In this document: positions 46,149 to 54,766 of the stretch, piece after piece
How the letters are laid out: every line of letters starts with the position of its first letter
Position numbering within the stretch: position 1 is the stretch's first letter
Assembly: GCA_018399745.1 (NCBI GenBank)
Contig: JAGYNZ010000014.1
Coordinates: 1-59,895, forward strand
Reading direction: 5' to 3'
Source of the DNA: Deltaproteobacteria bacterium
GTDB taxonomy: Bacteria > Desulfobacterota > Dissulfuribacteria > Dissulfuribacterales > UBA3076
DNA: 59,895 nt
Program-made: the position numbers and the translations under genes
Notes under the pieces: model-generated
What the model saw: the letters and a program-made list of their open reading frames with translations, nothing else
Databases searched by the model: none
Told to the model about the DNA's origin: nothing

Positions 46149-47572
46149 ATCTTACCTCCATGAGCCAGAATAATTTCTCTGGCAATTGCCAAACCGAGTC
46201 CCGATCCGTCTTTTCTGCGTAATGTTTGAATCTGATAGAATTTATCAAATATCTTTTCTGTTTCAGATTTATCTACTCCGGGTCCTGCGTCAATAATACC
46301 AATCTTTAACCACTCTTTACCATTTTCATCGGTATAATCCAAGGTGATCTTTATTCTCCCGTTTTTTGGACTGAACTTTACAGCATTATGTAAAATATTC
46401 ATAAATGCGCCGAACAGCCTTTCTTCGTCAACCGGTATATCCTTTCTCAGTTCTGCTACGCTAACTAGCTCCACATCAAGATTTTTCTTGTGAGCCATGG
46501 GTTCCAGAATCTGGATGATCTCAGAAAAAACCTTTATGATGTTCACGGGACGTTTCTCAATAGCTTTAAGCCTTGCCTTCAGTCTGGAAAGGTGAAGAAG
46601 ATCATCTATCAGGCCATGGAATCGGTTCATACTCTCATTTAATATAATTACCAGTTTTTGCTGATCTTTGTTTAACTTACCTATTTGAGGCTCAGAAAGA
46701 AGCTTGGCGGCTTCCATCATGGAAGTCAGAGGGGTCTTGAGTCCGTGACTCACCATTCCTATAAAATCAGATTTCAGTTTGTCCAGGCCCTTAAGCCTTA
46801 TCGCCATATCATTAAATGCCTCAGCGAGCTTTCCCAGTTCATCCCTTGACTCTATGGCAATAGGTTGATCGAAATGGCCTTGACCAACAATTTCAGTACC
46901 GTGACGGAGGTGATCTATTGGCCTTTTTATATATTTGTAGAGAAACCATGCGGTAAAAAAAACAAAGAAAATAATGGCTCCTGCCAACACAAATATGGTT
47001 ATTTCCCTTGCCTGCGAGCTAAGGGACGAGATTGTAGAAGACCTGAGACTGATCGCTTTTTGTGCTCCTTTTTCCAAGTCGCCAAGCCCTGTCCTTATGT
47101 TGGATATGATGGCCTTCACTTCGTTTTCTCGCTGGACCTCAGCCGGCGTGATCTCCGGTGGGCTATTTTTAGGTAAGTCTGCATTGGCTATACTGGCAAG
47201 CTTTTCGAGTTTATCTAGATCAAGTTTAATGCCACGGACAGCGGACATAATCTCTTTAGGACAGTCTCTCTGCACACTGATCAAACTGTCTTTAAAATCA
47301 CGTATCAATGACGTAAGAGACTGATAAGCATCCTCTTTGTATAGGGTTACGAGACGACGTCCCTCAGCTTCCATTGAAGGCGGTATTGATTTAAGCTGTT
47401 CTATGGTTTTAGATAGTTCCAAGTCGTGCTTGGCTACGCTTGTGGCAAAACGTTCTAGCTTTGACAGGTTGTAGATTGATACCACACAAGGTAATATCAT
47501 AATGGACAAAAGTATTAGGTAGCCCAAAAAAAGCTTGTTAAAAAGGCTTAAGCCGTTTTTAAATAGTTTCAT
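46061..47572 (-). CDS. Membrane sensor histidine kinase (QseE/GlrK-like)
   Basis: A 503-residue protein from ATG 47572. Two transmembrane helices (about 10-30 and 195-220) bracket a helical periplasmic sensor; then a HAMP domain (PIDHLRHGTEIVGQGHFDQP), the phosphoacceptor VSHGLKTPLTSMMEA, N-box NILHNAVKFS and G-boxes DAGPGVDKSE and GSGLGLAIAREIILAHGG. It is next to the QseG-like lipoprotein and divergent from a sigma-54 response regulator, the usual QseE-QseG-QseF set. The box SHGLKT replaces SHELRT (E to G), common in this subgroup. Confidence 0.92.
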   Translation of the reverse strand: MKLFKNGLSLFNKLFLGYLILLSIMILPCVVSIYNLSKLERFATSVAKHDLELSKTIEQLKSIPPSMEAEGRRLVTLYKEDAYQSLTSLIRDFKDSLISVQRDCPKEIMSAVRGIKLDLDKLEKLASIANADLPKNSPPEITPAEVQRENEVKAIISNIRTGLGDLEKGAQKAISLRSSTISSLSSQAREITIFVLAGAIIFFVFFTAWFLYKYIKRPIDHLRHGTEIVGQGHFDQPIAIESRDELGKLAEAFNDMAIRLKGLDKLKSDFIGMVSHGLKTPLTSMMEAAKLLSEPQIGKLNKDQQKLVIILNESMNRFHGLIDDLLHLSRLKARLKAIEKRPVNIIKVFSEIIQILEPMAHKKNLDVELVSVAELRKDIPVDEERLFGAFMNILHNAVKFSPKNGRIKITLDYTDENGKEWLKIGIIDAGPGVDKSETEKIFDKFYQIQTLRRKDGSGLGLAIAREIILAHGGKIWVESPPPEDIAVLQGKGAVFWSALPYSS

Positions 47573-47666
47573 AATTAAGTTACATTGCAAAAAGTCTGAA
47601 ACATTATTTACGACTTTAGCATAACCCAAACATTTCTCTCAACAGGAAATAAAGATAGAAAAGGAA

Positions 47667-49124
47667 ATGACCGAGCCTTCCAATATCAGAAAAGTGGATA
47701 AAAATACAAATTCAAAAACCATGATCCTTCTCGTTGACGATGAAAAGAACATACTCGTAACGACAAAAATGCGTCTCAAGCTCTTTGGCTATGAGAATGT
47801 GATTACAGCCTCAGATCCTATAGAAGCCCTCAAAATATTTAAGAATAACGAGGGGAAAATAGATCTTCTCTTGTCCGACCAGAAAATGGACAAAATGAGC
47901 GGCAAAGAACTCATGGAAGAGTGTCTTAAAATAGATCCTGATCTTCAGACCATTATTTTCACTGCACATGGCACTATAGAGAAGGCAGTTGAGGCTGTAA
48001 AGGCCGGGGCCTTCTCTTATGTCGAAAAACCGATAAATCATGAAGACCTGGCCTTAAAAATAGAAAAGGCCCTTGAGAAGAGACAATTGTTGAAAAAGGT
48101 GGCTGACCTTGAACGTATAGTAGAGGATCAATTCCATTTTGCGGACATGGTCGGCACCAGTCCACAGATAAGGTCCGTATTCAGGCGAATTGTGCAAGTT
48201 GCCCCTATTGAAAGCACTATAACCATCTACGGTGAATCAGGAACTGGAAAGGAATTGGTGGCTAATGCCATACACTTCCACAGTCCAAGAAAGAAAGGAC
48301 CTTTTGTAGCTGTTAATTGTGCAGCTATTCCGGAGACATTACTGGAAGATGAATTTTTTGGACATGCAAAGGGAGCGTATACAAGTGCGGTAACCAGCAA
48401 GGTGGGCTTCTTCAGACAGGCTCATAAAGGCACACTGTTTCTGGACGAAGTTGGTGAAATGAGCGAGGCTATGCAGGCTAAGCTATTGAGGGTCATAGAA
48501 ACAGGAGAAATAAAAGCCCTTGGAAACGATCATGTACATAAAGTAGATGTGAGACTGATTGTGGCCACCCAGAGAGATCTCGGCAAAATGGTTAAAGAAG
48601 GTAGTTTTAGAGAGGACCTGTATTACAGAATCCATGTAGTACCAATCAACATTCCTCCTTTGAGGGAAAGGAAAGAAGATATTCTTTTGTTAATGCAACA
48701 TTTTTTCAAGAAATACGAAACAAAGATGGGTAAAGATATTAAGAGAATTCAGGGAGAGGTCATTGATAGTTTTCGAGCATATAACTGGCCAGGGAATGTC
48801 CGTGAGTTAAAAAACATCGTTGAATATCTTGTCGCCGTTTCTACAGGAAATACTATAACCAGCGATATGTTTGCAAATACGTCTCTAGCCAAAAATTGTC
48901 TGCCACAAAAAAAGATTCCGCTAAGGCAGGCCAAAGACCAGTTTATCAAAAAATATTTGGAAGACCTTTTCAGGATTACCAAAGGCAATGTCAGTAAGGC
49001 TGCTGATTCTGCCGGCTACTACCGGGCTGATTTTTATAAACTCTTCCAGAAATACGGCCTGGATCCTAAGGATTATCGCAGCAACAAAAAGGATGTAAAA
49101 ACAGATAACATATATGCTGAATGA
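47667..49124 (+). CDS. Sigma-54-dependent response regulator (QseF/GlrR-like)
   Basis: A 485-residue NtrC-type activator. Receiver domain: ILLVDDEKNILVT with the phosphoacceptor in LLLSDQKMDKMS (near 70); AAA+ domain (about 150-390) with GESGTGKELVANAIH, Walker B GTLFLDEVGEM, Arg-finger area REDLYYRIHVVPINIPPLRE; Fis-type helix-turn-helix at the C-terminus (GNVSKAADSAGYYRADFYKL). The sigma-54 contact loop reads GAYTSA in place of GAFTGA. It is divergent from its presumed kinase with 94 bases between. Phosphorylated, it would open sigma-54 promoters for envelope or small-RNA genes. Confidence 0.93.
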   Translation: MTEPSNIRKVDKNTNSKTMILLVDDEKNILVTTKMRLKLFGYENVITASDPIEALKIFKNNEGKIDLLLSDQKMDKMSGKELMEECLKIDPDLQTIIFTAHGTIEKAVEAVKAGAFSYVEKPINHEDLALKIEKALEKRQLLKKVADLERIVEDQFHFADMVGTSPQIRSVFRRIVQVAPIESTITIYGESGTGKELVANAIHFHSPRKKGPFVAVNCAAIPETLLEDEFFGHAKGAYTSAVTSKVGFFRQAHKGTLFLDEVGEMSEAMQAKLLRVIETGEIKALGNDHVHKVDVRLIVATQRDLGKMVKEGSFREDLYYRIHVVPINIPPLRERKEDILLLMQHFFKKYETKMGKDIKRIQGEVIDSFRAYNWPGNVRELKNIVEYLVAVSTGNTITSDMFANTSLAKNCLPQKKIPLRQAKDQFIKKYLEDLFRITKGNVSKAADSAGYYRADFYKLFQKYGLDPKDYRSNKKDVKTDNIYAE

Positions 49125-49142
49125 AAAAAACTTATATGTACG

Positions 49143-49172
49143 TTGACATGTTGTATTCAAGGAAGATATATT
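49143..49172 (+). promoter_or_regulatory. Sigma-70 promoter of rpsU
   Basis: TTGACA (49143-49148), 18 bases, TATATT (49167-49172). Transcription would start near 49179, leaving a 40-base leader with the ribosome site GGAAGGGGGG before the TTG start of rpsU. Confidence 0.7.
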
Positions 49173-49218
49173 AATATATTTAATCTAATTTAATCCAAAA
49201 CAGGAAGGGGGGATACCC

Positions 49219-49410
49219 TTGGCGATTGTGGTAGAAGTCCAGGAAAGCCTGGAAAAGGCTCTCAAGGTGCTAAAGAAAAAGATGCAGCTTGACGGGCTTC
49301 AGCGGGAACTGAAAAATCGTCGCTTTTACGAAAAACCAAGTATAAAAAAACGACGCAAGATGCAGGAGGCTGAACGTAGACGACGTAAAGCCAGACGTAG
49401 ACGTCACTAA
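49219..49410 (+). CDS. rpsU: Small ribosomal subunit protein bS21
   Basis: A 63-residue basic protein of the 30S platform, needed for initiation with Shine-Dalgarno sequences. TTG start with a very strong ribosome site (GGAAGGGGGG). The sequence begins AIVVEVQESLEKALKVLKKK and ends in a run of Arg (RRRRKARRRRH), with the FYEKPSIKKRRKM core of bS21. The gene has its own promoter and terminator, so it is monocistronic, unlike the rpsU-dnaG-rpoD operon of enterobacteria. Confidence 0.95.
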   Translation: MAIVVEVQESLEKALKVLKKKMQLDGLQRELKNRRFYEKPSIKKRRKMQEAERRRRKARRRRH

Positions 49411-49424
49411 TAATTTAATTGCAT

Positions 49425-49453
49425 AGGAGAGCCAGATTTAGTCTGGCTCTCCT
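49425..49453. terminator. Bidirectional intrinsic terminator after rpsU
   Basis: A perfect 12-bp stem AGGAGAGCCAGA (49425-49436) with TCTGGCTCTCCT (49442-49453) and a 5-base loop, followed by a T-rich stretch. It divides rpsU from the convergent prmC gene. Confidence 0.9.
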
Positions 49454-49504
49454 ACTTATTATATTGTAGCAGATTCCAATAACTGATTTTTGTTAAAACT
49501 TTAT

Positions 49505-50407
49505 TCAAGCCCTCTTACCTATCAAGACCCTATCTTTGCCTGACAGATCTTTTCTGATCTCTACACATTTATACATTCCGGTATTTTCGCTCATCTGAAG
49601 GACATTTTCTCCCTGATCGTGTGCAATCTCACAGATAAACCATCCCCCTTTCCGAAGTATATGGGGAACGGCTTTTATAAGTTTTTCAATATCCTCAAGT
49701 CCACCTTTTCCGCTATAGAGTGACCTCTTTGGTTCATAGTTGAATATTTCTTTTGCCAGAAGCCTTTTGTCCTTTTTCGCCACGTATGGTGGGTTACTGA
49801 CAACGAGATGGAATCCCTGTTTGGTGCTGGATATTCCTTTTTCAGACGAAGAAATACCTGTTTCACATAATCTAAAGGACTCAGTCCAGTCCGCCTGTAG
49901 CAGGCTTACTCTTGATTCCAATCCATGTCTTTTTGCATTTTGATATGCTACAATTAGTGCAGAAAATGACCTGTCTGTGGCCACTAAAAAGGCTTCTGGG
50001 ATCTCGTGGGCAAGAGTTAATGCAAGTATGCCGCAACCCGTACCCAGGTCAAGGATACTCGGCCTATGCCATGTTTTCTGCTTCACAAGGGCAAGAGCGA
50101 TTTCCACAATTAGCTCGGTATCAGGTCTGGGTATCAGGGTATCCTTGGTTACGCGGAAAGAAAGGGACCAGAATTCCCTCTGCTGCAAAATATAGGCAAG
50201 GGGTTCATGCTCAGCCCTTCGAGCAACAAGGGCCATGTACTCTTTGTTTACAGAGTCTTCAATTAGAAATTCAGGATTTAGGTGAAGCCAGATCTGTTCC
50301 TTTTCAAGAATATGGGCCAGCAGAATCTCAGCTTCCAGTTGCGGATTTTCTATATGGGCTCGCGAAAGTTGTTTAGTGGCTGCCAAAAGCGTTTGGGCTA
50401 TTGTCAT
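49505..50407 (-). CDS. prmC: Release-factor glutamine methyltransferase
   Basis: A 300-residue enzyme that methylates the Gln of the GGQ loop in RF1 and RF2 using S-adenosylmethionine. N-terminal helical domain (about 1-80), then the Rossmann core with [18 protein letters not shown] near 118 and the substrate motif [12 protein letters not shown] near 205. Start overlaps the prfA stop by 35 bases, the usual operon linkage of substrate and modifier. Last gene of rho-rpmE-prfA-prmC on the minus strand. Confidence 0.96.
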   Translation of the reverse strand: MTIAQTLLAATKQLSRAHIENPQLEAEILLAHILEKEQIWLHLNPEFLIEDSVNKEYMALVARRAEHEPLAYILQQREFWSLSFRVTKDTLIPRPDTELIVEIALALVKQKTWHRPSILDLGTGCGILALTLAHEIPEAFLVATDRSFSALIVAYQNAKRHGLESRVSLLQADWTESFRLCETGISSSEKGISSTKQGFHLVVSNPPYVAKKDKRLLAKEIFNYEPKRSLYSGKGGLEDIEKLIKAVPHILRKGGWFICEIAHDQGENVLQMSENTGMYKCVEIRKDLSGKDRVLIGKRA

Positions 50408-51470
50408 CTGAGCTTTGGGCCAGGGTCTGTGCCCGATAGTGAGTCCCCAGTGCCTCTATAATTTCGTTTATATCACCTTCCATTATGGCCTCAAGACGGT
50501 AAAGGGTAAGATTTATTCGATGATCAGTCATTCTACCTTGGGGAAAGTTGTAGGTGCGTATACGTTGACTCCTGTCTCCTGTGCCCACAATGCTTCGTCG
50601 TTCACTTGAGACCTGTGATTCTTGTTCTGCGCGCTTTAAATCCAGCAGACGGGCATAAAGTACCTTCATGGCCTTGGCCCTATTTTTGTGTTGTGAGCGC
50701 TCATCCTGACACTGTACTACCACTCCTGTTGGCAGGTGGGTAATACGCACTGCAGATTCTGTCTTGTTGACGTGCTGTCCCCCTGCTCCTGAGGCTCGGT
50801 AGACGTCAATCCTAAGATCAGAAGGATCAATATCTACGTCGACATCATCGGCTTCAGGCAATACCGCCACCGTGACGGCTGATGTATGTATACGTCCCTG
50901 AGTCTCTGTATCAGGAACTCTCTGGACCCTGTGAGTGCCACTTTCGTATTTCAGGCGGCTGTATACCCTGTCTCCGGAGACAAGAGCAATAATCTCCTTG
51001 AATCCGCCGCCTCCGGTTAAATGCACATTCAGCACCTCTACTTTCCAATCTTTTTGTTCAGCATAACGACTGTACATACGGAACAGATCCGCGGCGAAAA
51101 GGGCGGCCTCATCTCCACCTGTCCCGGCCCTTACTTCTAAAAGCACATTCCTTTCGTCATTGGAATCTTTAGGCAGGAGGAGGCGTTTTATCTGCTCCTC
51201 GAGTTCCCTACTTTTCTCTTCCAGTTCCTCAAGTTCTGAATGTGCGAGTTTCCGGATTTCGGGATCAGGATCACCGAGCAAGACCTTGTTTTCATCAATT
51301 TGTTCAAGTATATTAAGGTTTTGGCGGTAGGACTGAACTATTACCCTTAAATCGGCATGCCTTTTTGCGATGTTCTGATATCTCTTTTGGTCTTTCAGTA
51401 AATTGGGATCGCTGAGTTCTTGCTCTAATGCAAGATATTTATTTTCTAATTCTTGAAGTTTAGCTAACAT
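50373..51470 (-). CDS. prfA: Peptide chain release factor 1
   Basis: A 365-residue factor that ends translation at UAA and UAG. GGQ loop in [13 protein letters not shown] near 232; the codon-reading tripeptide at [12 protein letters not shown] is PDT, within the variable PxT pattern of RF1. N-terminal coiled coil (1-100) and [18 protein letters not shown] near 115 are normal. It overlaps prmC by 35 bases. ATG start at 51470. Frame is full length. Confidence 0.96.
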   Translation of the reverse strand: MLAKLQELENKYLALEQELSDPNLLKDQKRYQNIAKRHADLRVIVQSYRQNLNILEQIDENKVLLGDPDPEIRKLAHSELEELEEKSRELEEQIKRLLLPKDSNDERNVLLEVRAGTGGDEAALFAADLFRMYSRYAEQKDWKVEVLNVHLTGGGGFKEIIALVSGDRVYSRLKYESGTHRVQRVPDTETQGRIHTSAVTVAVLPEADDVDVDIDPSDLRIDVYRASGAGGQHVNKTESAVRITHLPTGVVVQCQDERSQHKNRAKAMKVLYARLLDLKRAEQESQVSSERRSIVGTGDRSQRIRTYNFPQGRMTDHRINLTLYRLEAIMEGDINEIIEALGTHYRAQTLAQSSDDNSPNAFGSH

Positions 51471-51590
51471 TTAAAGAAGCTGCTGTTAAAATAAAAAAAG
51501 CAAATCGGCATATGTAATGATGTCCTTATATTATCACAGCCGGTGTCTGACCACAAAAAGTATTTGTCGCAAAGCACGGCCTATCCAGAC

Positions 51591-51806
51591 CTATGCCTGT
51601 TTCCCCTGCTTCTCACCATACCTGCGGTAGAATTTTTCCACTCGCCCGGCGGTATCAACAAGTTTCTGTTTTCCGGTAAAGAAAGGGTGGCACTTTGAGC
51701 ATATCTCTACCTTTATCTCTTTTTTGGTTGAACCTATCTCAAATTCATTACCACAGGCGCATCTTACCTTTGCCTTATAATATTTTGGGTGAATATTTTC
51801 CTTCAT
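51591..51806 (-). CDS. rpmE: Large ribosomal subunit protein bL31
   Basis: A 71-residue 50S protein. It starts [20 protein letters not shown] and has the zinc pairs RCACG and CSKCHPF, so it is the C+ form that holds zinc; no C-minus paralogue is visible nearby. It lies between rho and prfA, as in many related bacteria, but with gaps of 291 and 120 bases, so it may have its own promoter. Start ATG 51806. Confidence 0.95.
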   Translation of the reverse strand: MKENIHPKYYKAKVRCACGNEFEIGSTKKEIKVEICSKCHPFFTGKQKLVDTAGRVEKFYRRYGEKQGKQA

Positions 51807-52097
51807 ATTTTCTTATATCTCCTATTGGTTTCACTAATTTTTAAATAATTATACTACAACGGGTATTTCCGTTCAAAATACTACTGAGACTATCAATTTA
51901 CTAAATGATTTTAATTTTGAAAGGCCTAAGATTAATAAATAATAAATCGCCGGGCTCTATCTATTATAAAATCAAACAACATACCGAAATTTTGGATGCC
52001 GTAGCTCGTACTTTAAGCTCAGCATAAAAAACATCTTTGAGAAATGAACTCTAATCAATAATTAGTAAAGGCCGGAATTATTTACTCTAAATCAATA

Positions 52098-53381
52098 TTA
52101 TCTGTTCATAGATGCTAAAAACTCATCGTTGTTTTCCGTACCCGTCATTTTGTCTAAAAGGAACTCCATACTGTCTACCGGATTTAAAGGTGATAGGAGC
52201 TTTCGCAAGATCCAGATTCGATTCAATACATCCATGGGGAGCAACAATTCCTCTTTTCTGGTACCGGAGTGGTTGATATCAACCGACGGAAAAATCCTTT
52301 TGTCAGTAAGCTTTCTGTCTAAATGTATCTCCATGTTTCCGGTACCCTTGAATTCTTCAAATATGACCTCGTCCATTCGGCTGCCTGTATCCACAAGCGC
52401 AGTAGCAATTATAGTAAGACTACCCCCCTCCTCAATGTTTCTGGCAGCCCCGAAAAAGCGCTTGGGTTTCTGAAGCGCATTCGAGTCAACACCTCCGGAC
52501 AGGATCTTGCCACTGGGGGGGACTACGGTATTATAGGCCCTGGCCAGCCTGGTTATGCTGTCCAGAAGTATCACCACATCACGTTTGTGTTCCACTAAAC
52601 GCTTGGCCTTTTCAATAACCATTTTGGAGACCTGGACATGCCTCTGAGCAGGCTCATCAAATGTCGAGCTTACCACCTCAGCTTTGACTAAACGTTGCAT
52701 GTCAGTGACTTCTTCCGGTCTTTCATCTATGAGAAGTACGATCAGTAAAACCTCTGGATAATTTCTGGAAATACTGTTTGCAATATTTTGGAGCAGCATC
52801 GTCTTGCCGGTTCTGGGAGGTGCGACTATAAGTCCTCTTTGGCCTTTACCGATTGGAGTCATCAAATCCATTATCCTGGCGGAATAATTGTCTGAATCGG
52901 TCTCTAGTCTCAGATGCTCATCTGGATAAAGAGGAGTGAGGTTATCAAAGATCACCTTATCAAGAGATGCCTCAGGGACATCATAGTTAAGAGATTCTAC
53001 CTTTAATAGGGCAAAGTATCGTTCACCTTCTTTGGGAGGACGGATCTGACCGGAGACGGTATCGCCGGTTTTTAAGGCGAAACGTCTGATTTGTGATGGA
53101 GATACATATATGTCATCCGGGCCTGGCAGGTAATTATAGTCTGAGCTGCGGAGAAAACCAAATCCATCCTGAAGTATTTCCAGCACTCCCTCTCCATATA
53201 CAGATCCATTATTGGTAGTCTGGGCCTTGAGTATAGCAAAAATAATCTCCTGTTTACGCATCCCGCTGGGAGACTCTACACCTATATCTCTTGCTATTTT
53301 GTATAGTTCACCTATGCCTTTACGCTTTAAATCAGCTAAAATTAATGTTTTCGCTTTATTTGTCTTTGATACTTTTGGCAT
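52098..53381 (-). CDS. rho: Transcription termination factor Rho
   Basis: A 427-residue hexameric RNA helicase, close to the E. coli length of 419. N-terminal helix bundle (1-50), cold-shock-like RNA-binding domain with [20 protein letters not shown] near 70, then the RecA core: Walker [16 protein letters not shown] near 180, Walker [18 protein letters not shown] near 265 and the Q/R loops. No long N-terminal insertion. First of the rho-rpmE-prfA-prmC group; the 390-base upstream region likely holds its autoregulated promoter. Confidence 0.97.
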   Translation of the reverse strand: MPKVSKTNKAKTLILADLKRKGIGELYKIARDIGVESPSGMRKQEIIFAILKAQTTNNGSVYGEGVLEILQDGFGFLRSSDYNYLPGPDDIYVSPSQIRRFALKTGDTVSGQIRPPKEGERYFALLKVESLNYDVPEASLDKVIFDNLTPLYPDEHLRLETDSDNYSARIMDLMTPIGKGQRGLIVAPPRTGKTMLLQNIANSISRNYPEVLLIVLLIDERPEEVTDMQRLVKAEVVSSTFDEPAQRHVQVSKMVIEKAKRLVEHKRDVVILLDSITRLARAYNTVVPPSGKILSGGVDSNALQKPKRFFGAARNIEEGGSLTIIATALVDTGSRMDEVIFEEFKGTGNMEIHLDRKLTDKRIFPSVDINHSGTRKEELLLPMDVLNRIWILRKLLSPLNPVDSMEFLLDKMTGTENNDEFLASMNR

Positions 53382-53773
53382 GGTTTTACCTCTACGGAAT
53401 TTACGTATACTTTAAAAAGTCTGCGGGAATAAACTTTTTTAAGAGATTCAAGTTGTAATAAATTCTCAAAAAAAATAATAGAAAATGGACCTAAACTAAC
53501 CGCCTTGGGGGGATTTTTTGATGAACTGCATACTACTCGACCCCAAATGATAATTATTTTTTGTTATGAAGTGGAACGATTTTGCGGAATTTGGATCCCG
53601 GGCAATTAGAAGCAGAAAGGTTTTTAATAATTATAAATACCACAACTTTTATTTGTCAAGCCTAAATAATGAATCAAGAATGTCCTTCGAAACATGGTAA
53701 CTCAGTAACTTATAATTATTTAATCGCTTCTAAAATCTTAATATCGTACACTAATAATACAATAATGGAATTG
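53382..53773. other. Upstream region of rho
   Basis: An AT-rich stretch between panE (ends 53774) and rho (starts 53381). It contains no gene. Its length fits a long rho leader that could be used for Rho autoregulation, but no defined hairpin or rut-like C-rich region was seen, except a short G-rich patch near 53505-53515. Confidence 0.45.
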
Positions 53774-54748
53774 TCAATATCTTTTTATATCAACTGTATC
53801 TTTCCAGCCCAGACGTGAATTCAATCGCACCAAAAGAGTCAAGACCTCATTTACCGGTGTCGCAACTCCAAGTTCTCTGCCCATTTCAGTAATAGCTCCG
53901 TTAATGTAATCGATTTCAGTGGGCCTGTTCTTGATACGGTCCTGGAGCATGGAAGACCTGTTTTCGGCTGTGGCCTTACACACTGAATCAACCATATCAT
54001 GGGCCTCTTCAAGTGAAAGGTCCAGGGCAATTCCCTTCTTTAGTGACAACGTCCATGCCTCTGTAACTGCTAGTTTTTGAAGTCGTAAGGACTCCGGATG
54101 TTGTAATAATTTCCCATTGGTAAGGCGGCAGAGGGCCGTCAATGCGTTTATCCCAACATTGACAATCAGTTTACGCCATATGTGAGGATGGATGTCTTCA
54201 ACTACCTGAGAGGGCCAACCTGCATTGTTCAGCAAAGTCACCAAAGAATTTAAACTGTTTTCGGCTCCAGAATTCTGAATCGCTAATCCAAGCTTCGTAG
54301 GGCCACTTCCAGCATGGCAAACACGACCTTCACTCAGTAAAGTCGCCCCTTGAGATGTAACACCGAGAACAATCCGTTCCGGTTTTATAATTTGAAAAAG
54401 TGTGGATTCATGTCCTATACCGTTTTGCAGAGTAACAACCAGAGTTTCTGGTCCTATCAATGGACCTATACGTTTAACTGCGTCATCGGTCTGAGCGGCC
54501 TTGACCAACAATATCACCCAGTCCTGGGGACCAAAAGACTCTGGTTTTGCAGTAATATTCGGAAAGACGGTCCATGACTCTTTAGACGATACAACCTGAA
54601 TTCCGGTTTTTTTAAGCCTCCCTGCACGATCTGGCCTGTAATCAAGTAAGAAACCAGGGTAATCCTGTCTGTTAAGTACTGCAGCCAAAAGACAACCCAT
54701 GGCCCCCGGGCCTACAATAGTGAGCTTGTAATGATTTTGATCTTGCAT
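53774..54748 (-). CDS. panE: 2-Dehydropantoate 2-reductase (ketopantoate reductase)
   Basis: A 324-residue NADPH-dependent enzyme of pantothenate/CoA synthesis. Rossmann motif LTIVGPGAMGCLLAA at residue 10, an NADPH specificity segment (DYRPDRAGRLKKTGIQV), ILLVKAAQTDDAVK and the conserved catalytic Lys region WRKLIVNVGINALTALCRL with NENRSSMLQD-type C-terminus (AENRSSMLQDRIKNRPTEI). Length is near normal. It is 18 bases downstream of the penicillin-binding protein gene and probably shares its transcript. Confidence 0.93.
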   Translation of the reverse strand: MQDQNHYKLTIVGPGAMGCLLAAVLNRQDYPGFLLDYRPDRAGRLKKTGIQVVSSKESWTVFPNITAKPESFGPQDWVILLVKAAQTDDAVKRIGPLIGPETLVVTLQNGIGHESTLFQIIKPERIVLGVTSQGATLLSEGRVCHAGSGPTKLGLAIQNSGAENSLNSLVTLLNNAGWPSQVVEDIHPHIWRKLIVNVGINALTALCRLTNGKLLQHPESLRLQKLAVTEAWTLSLKKGIALDLSLEEAHDMVDSVCKATAENRSSMLQDRIKNRPTEIDYINGAITEMGRELGVATPVNEVLTLLVRLNSRLGWKDTVDIKRY

Positions 54749-54766
54749 TGTCTGGTGTATGTTTCG

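Noticed and set aside
50900-50960. PDT in place of PAT in release factor 1 as an altered stop-codon reader
   Set aside because: The middle residue of the RF1 PxT tripeptide is variable in many bacteria, and the first Pro and the Thr are kept.
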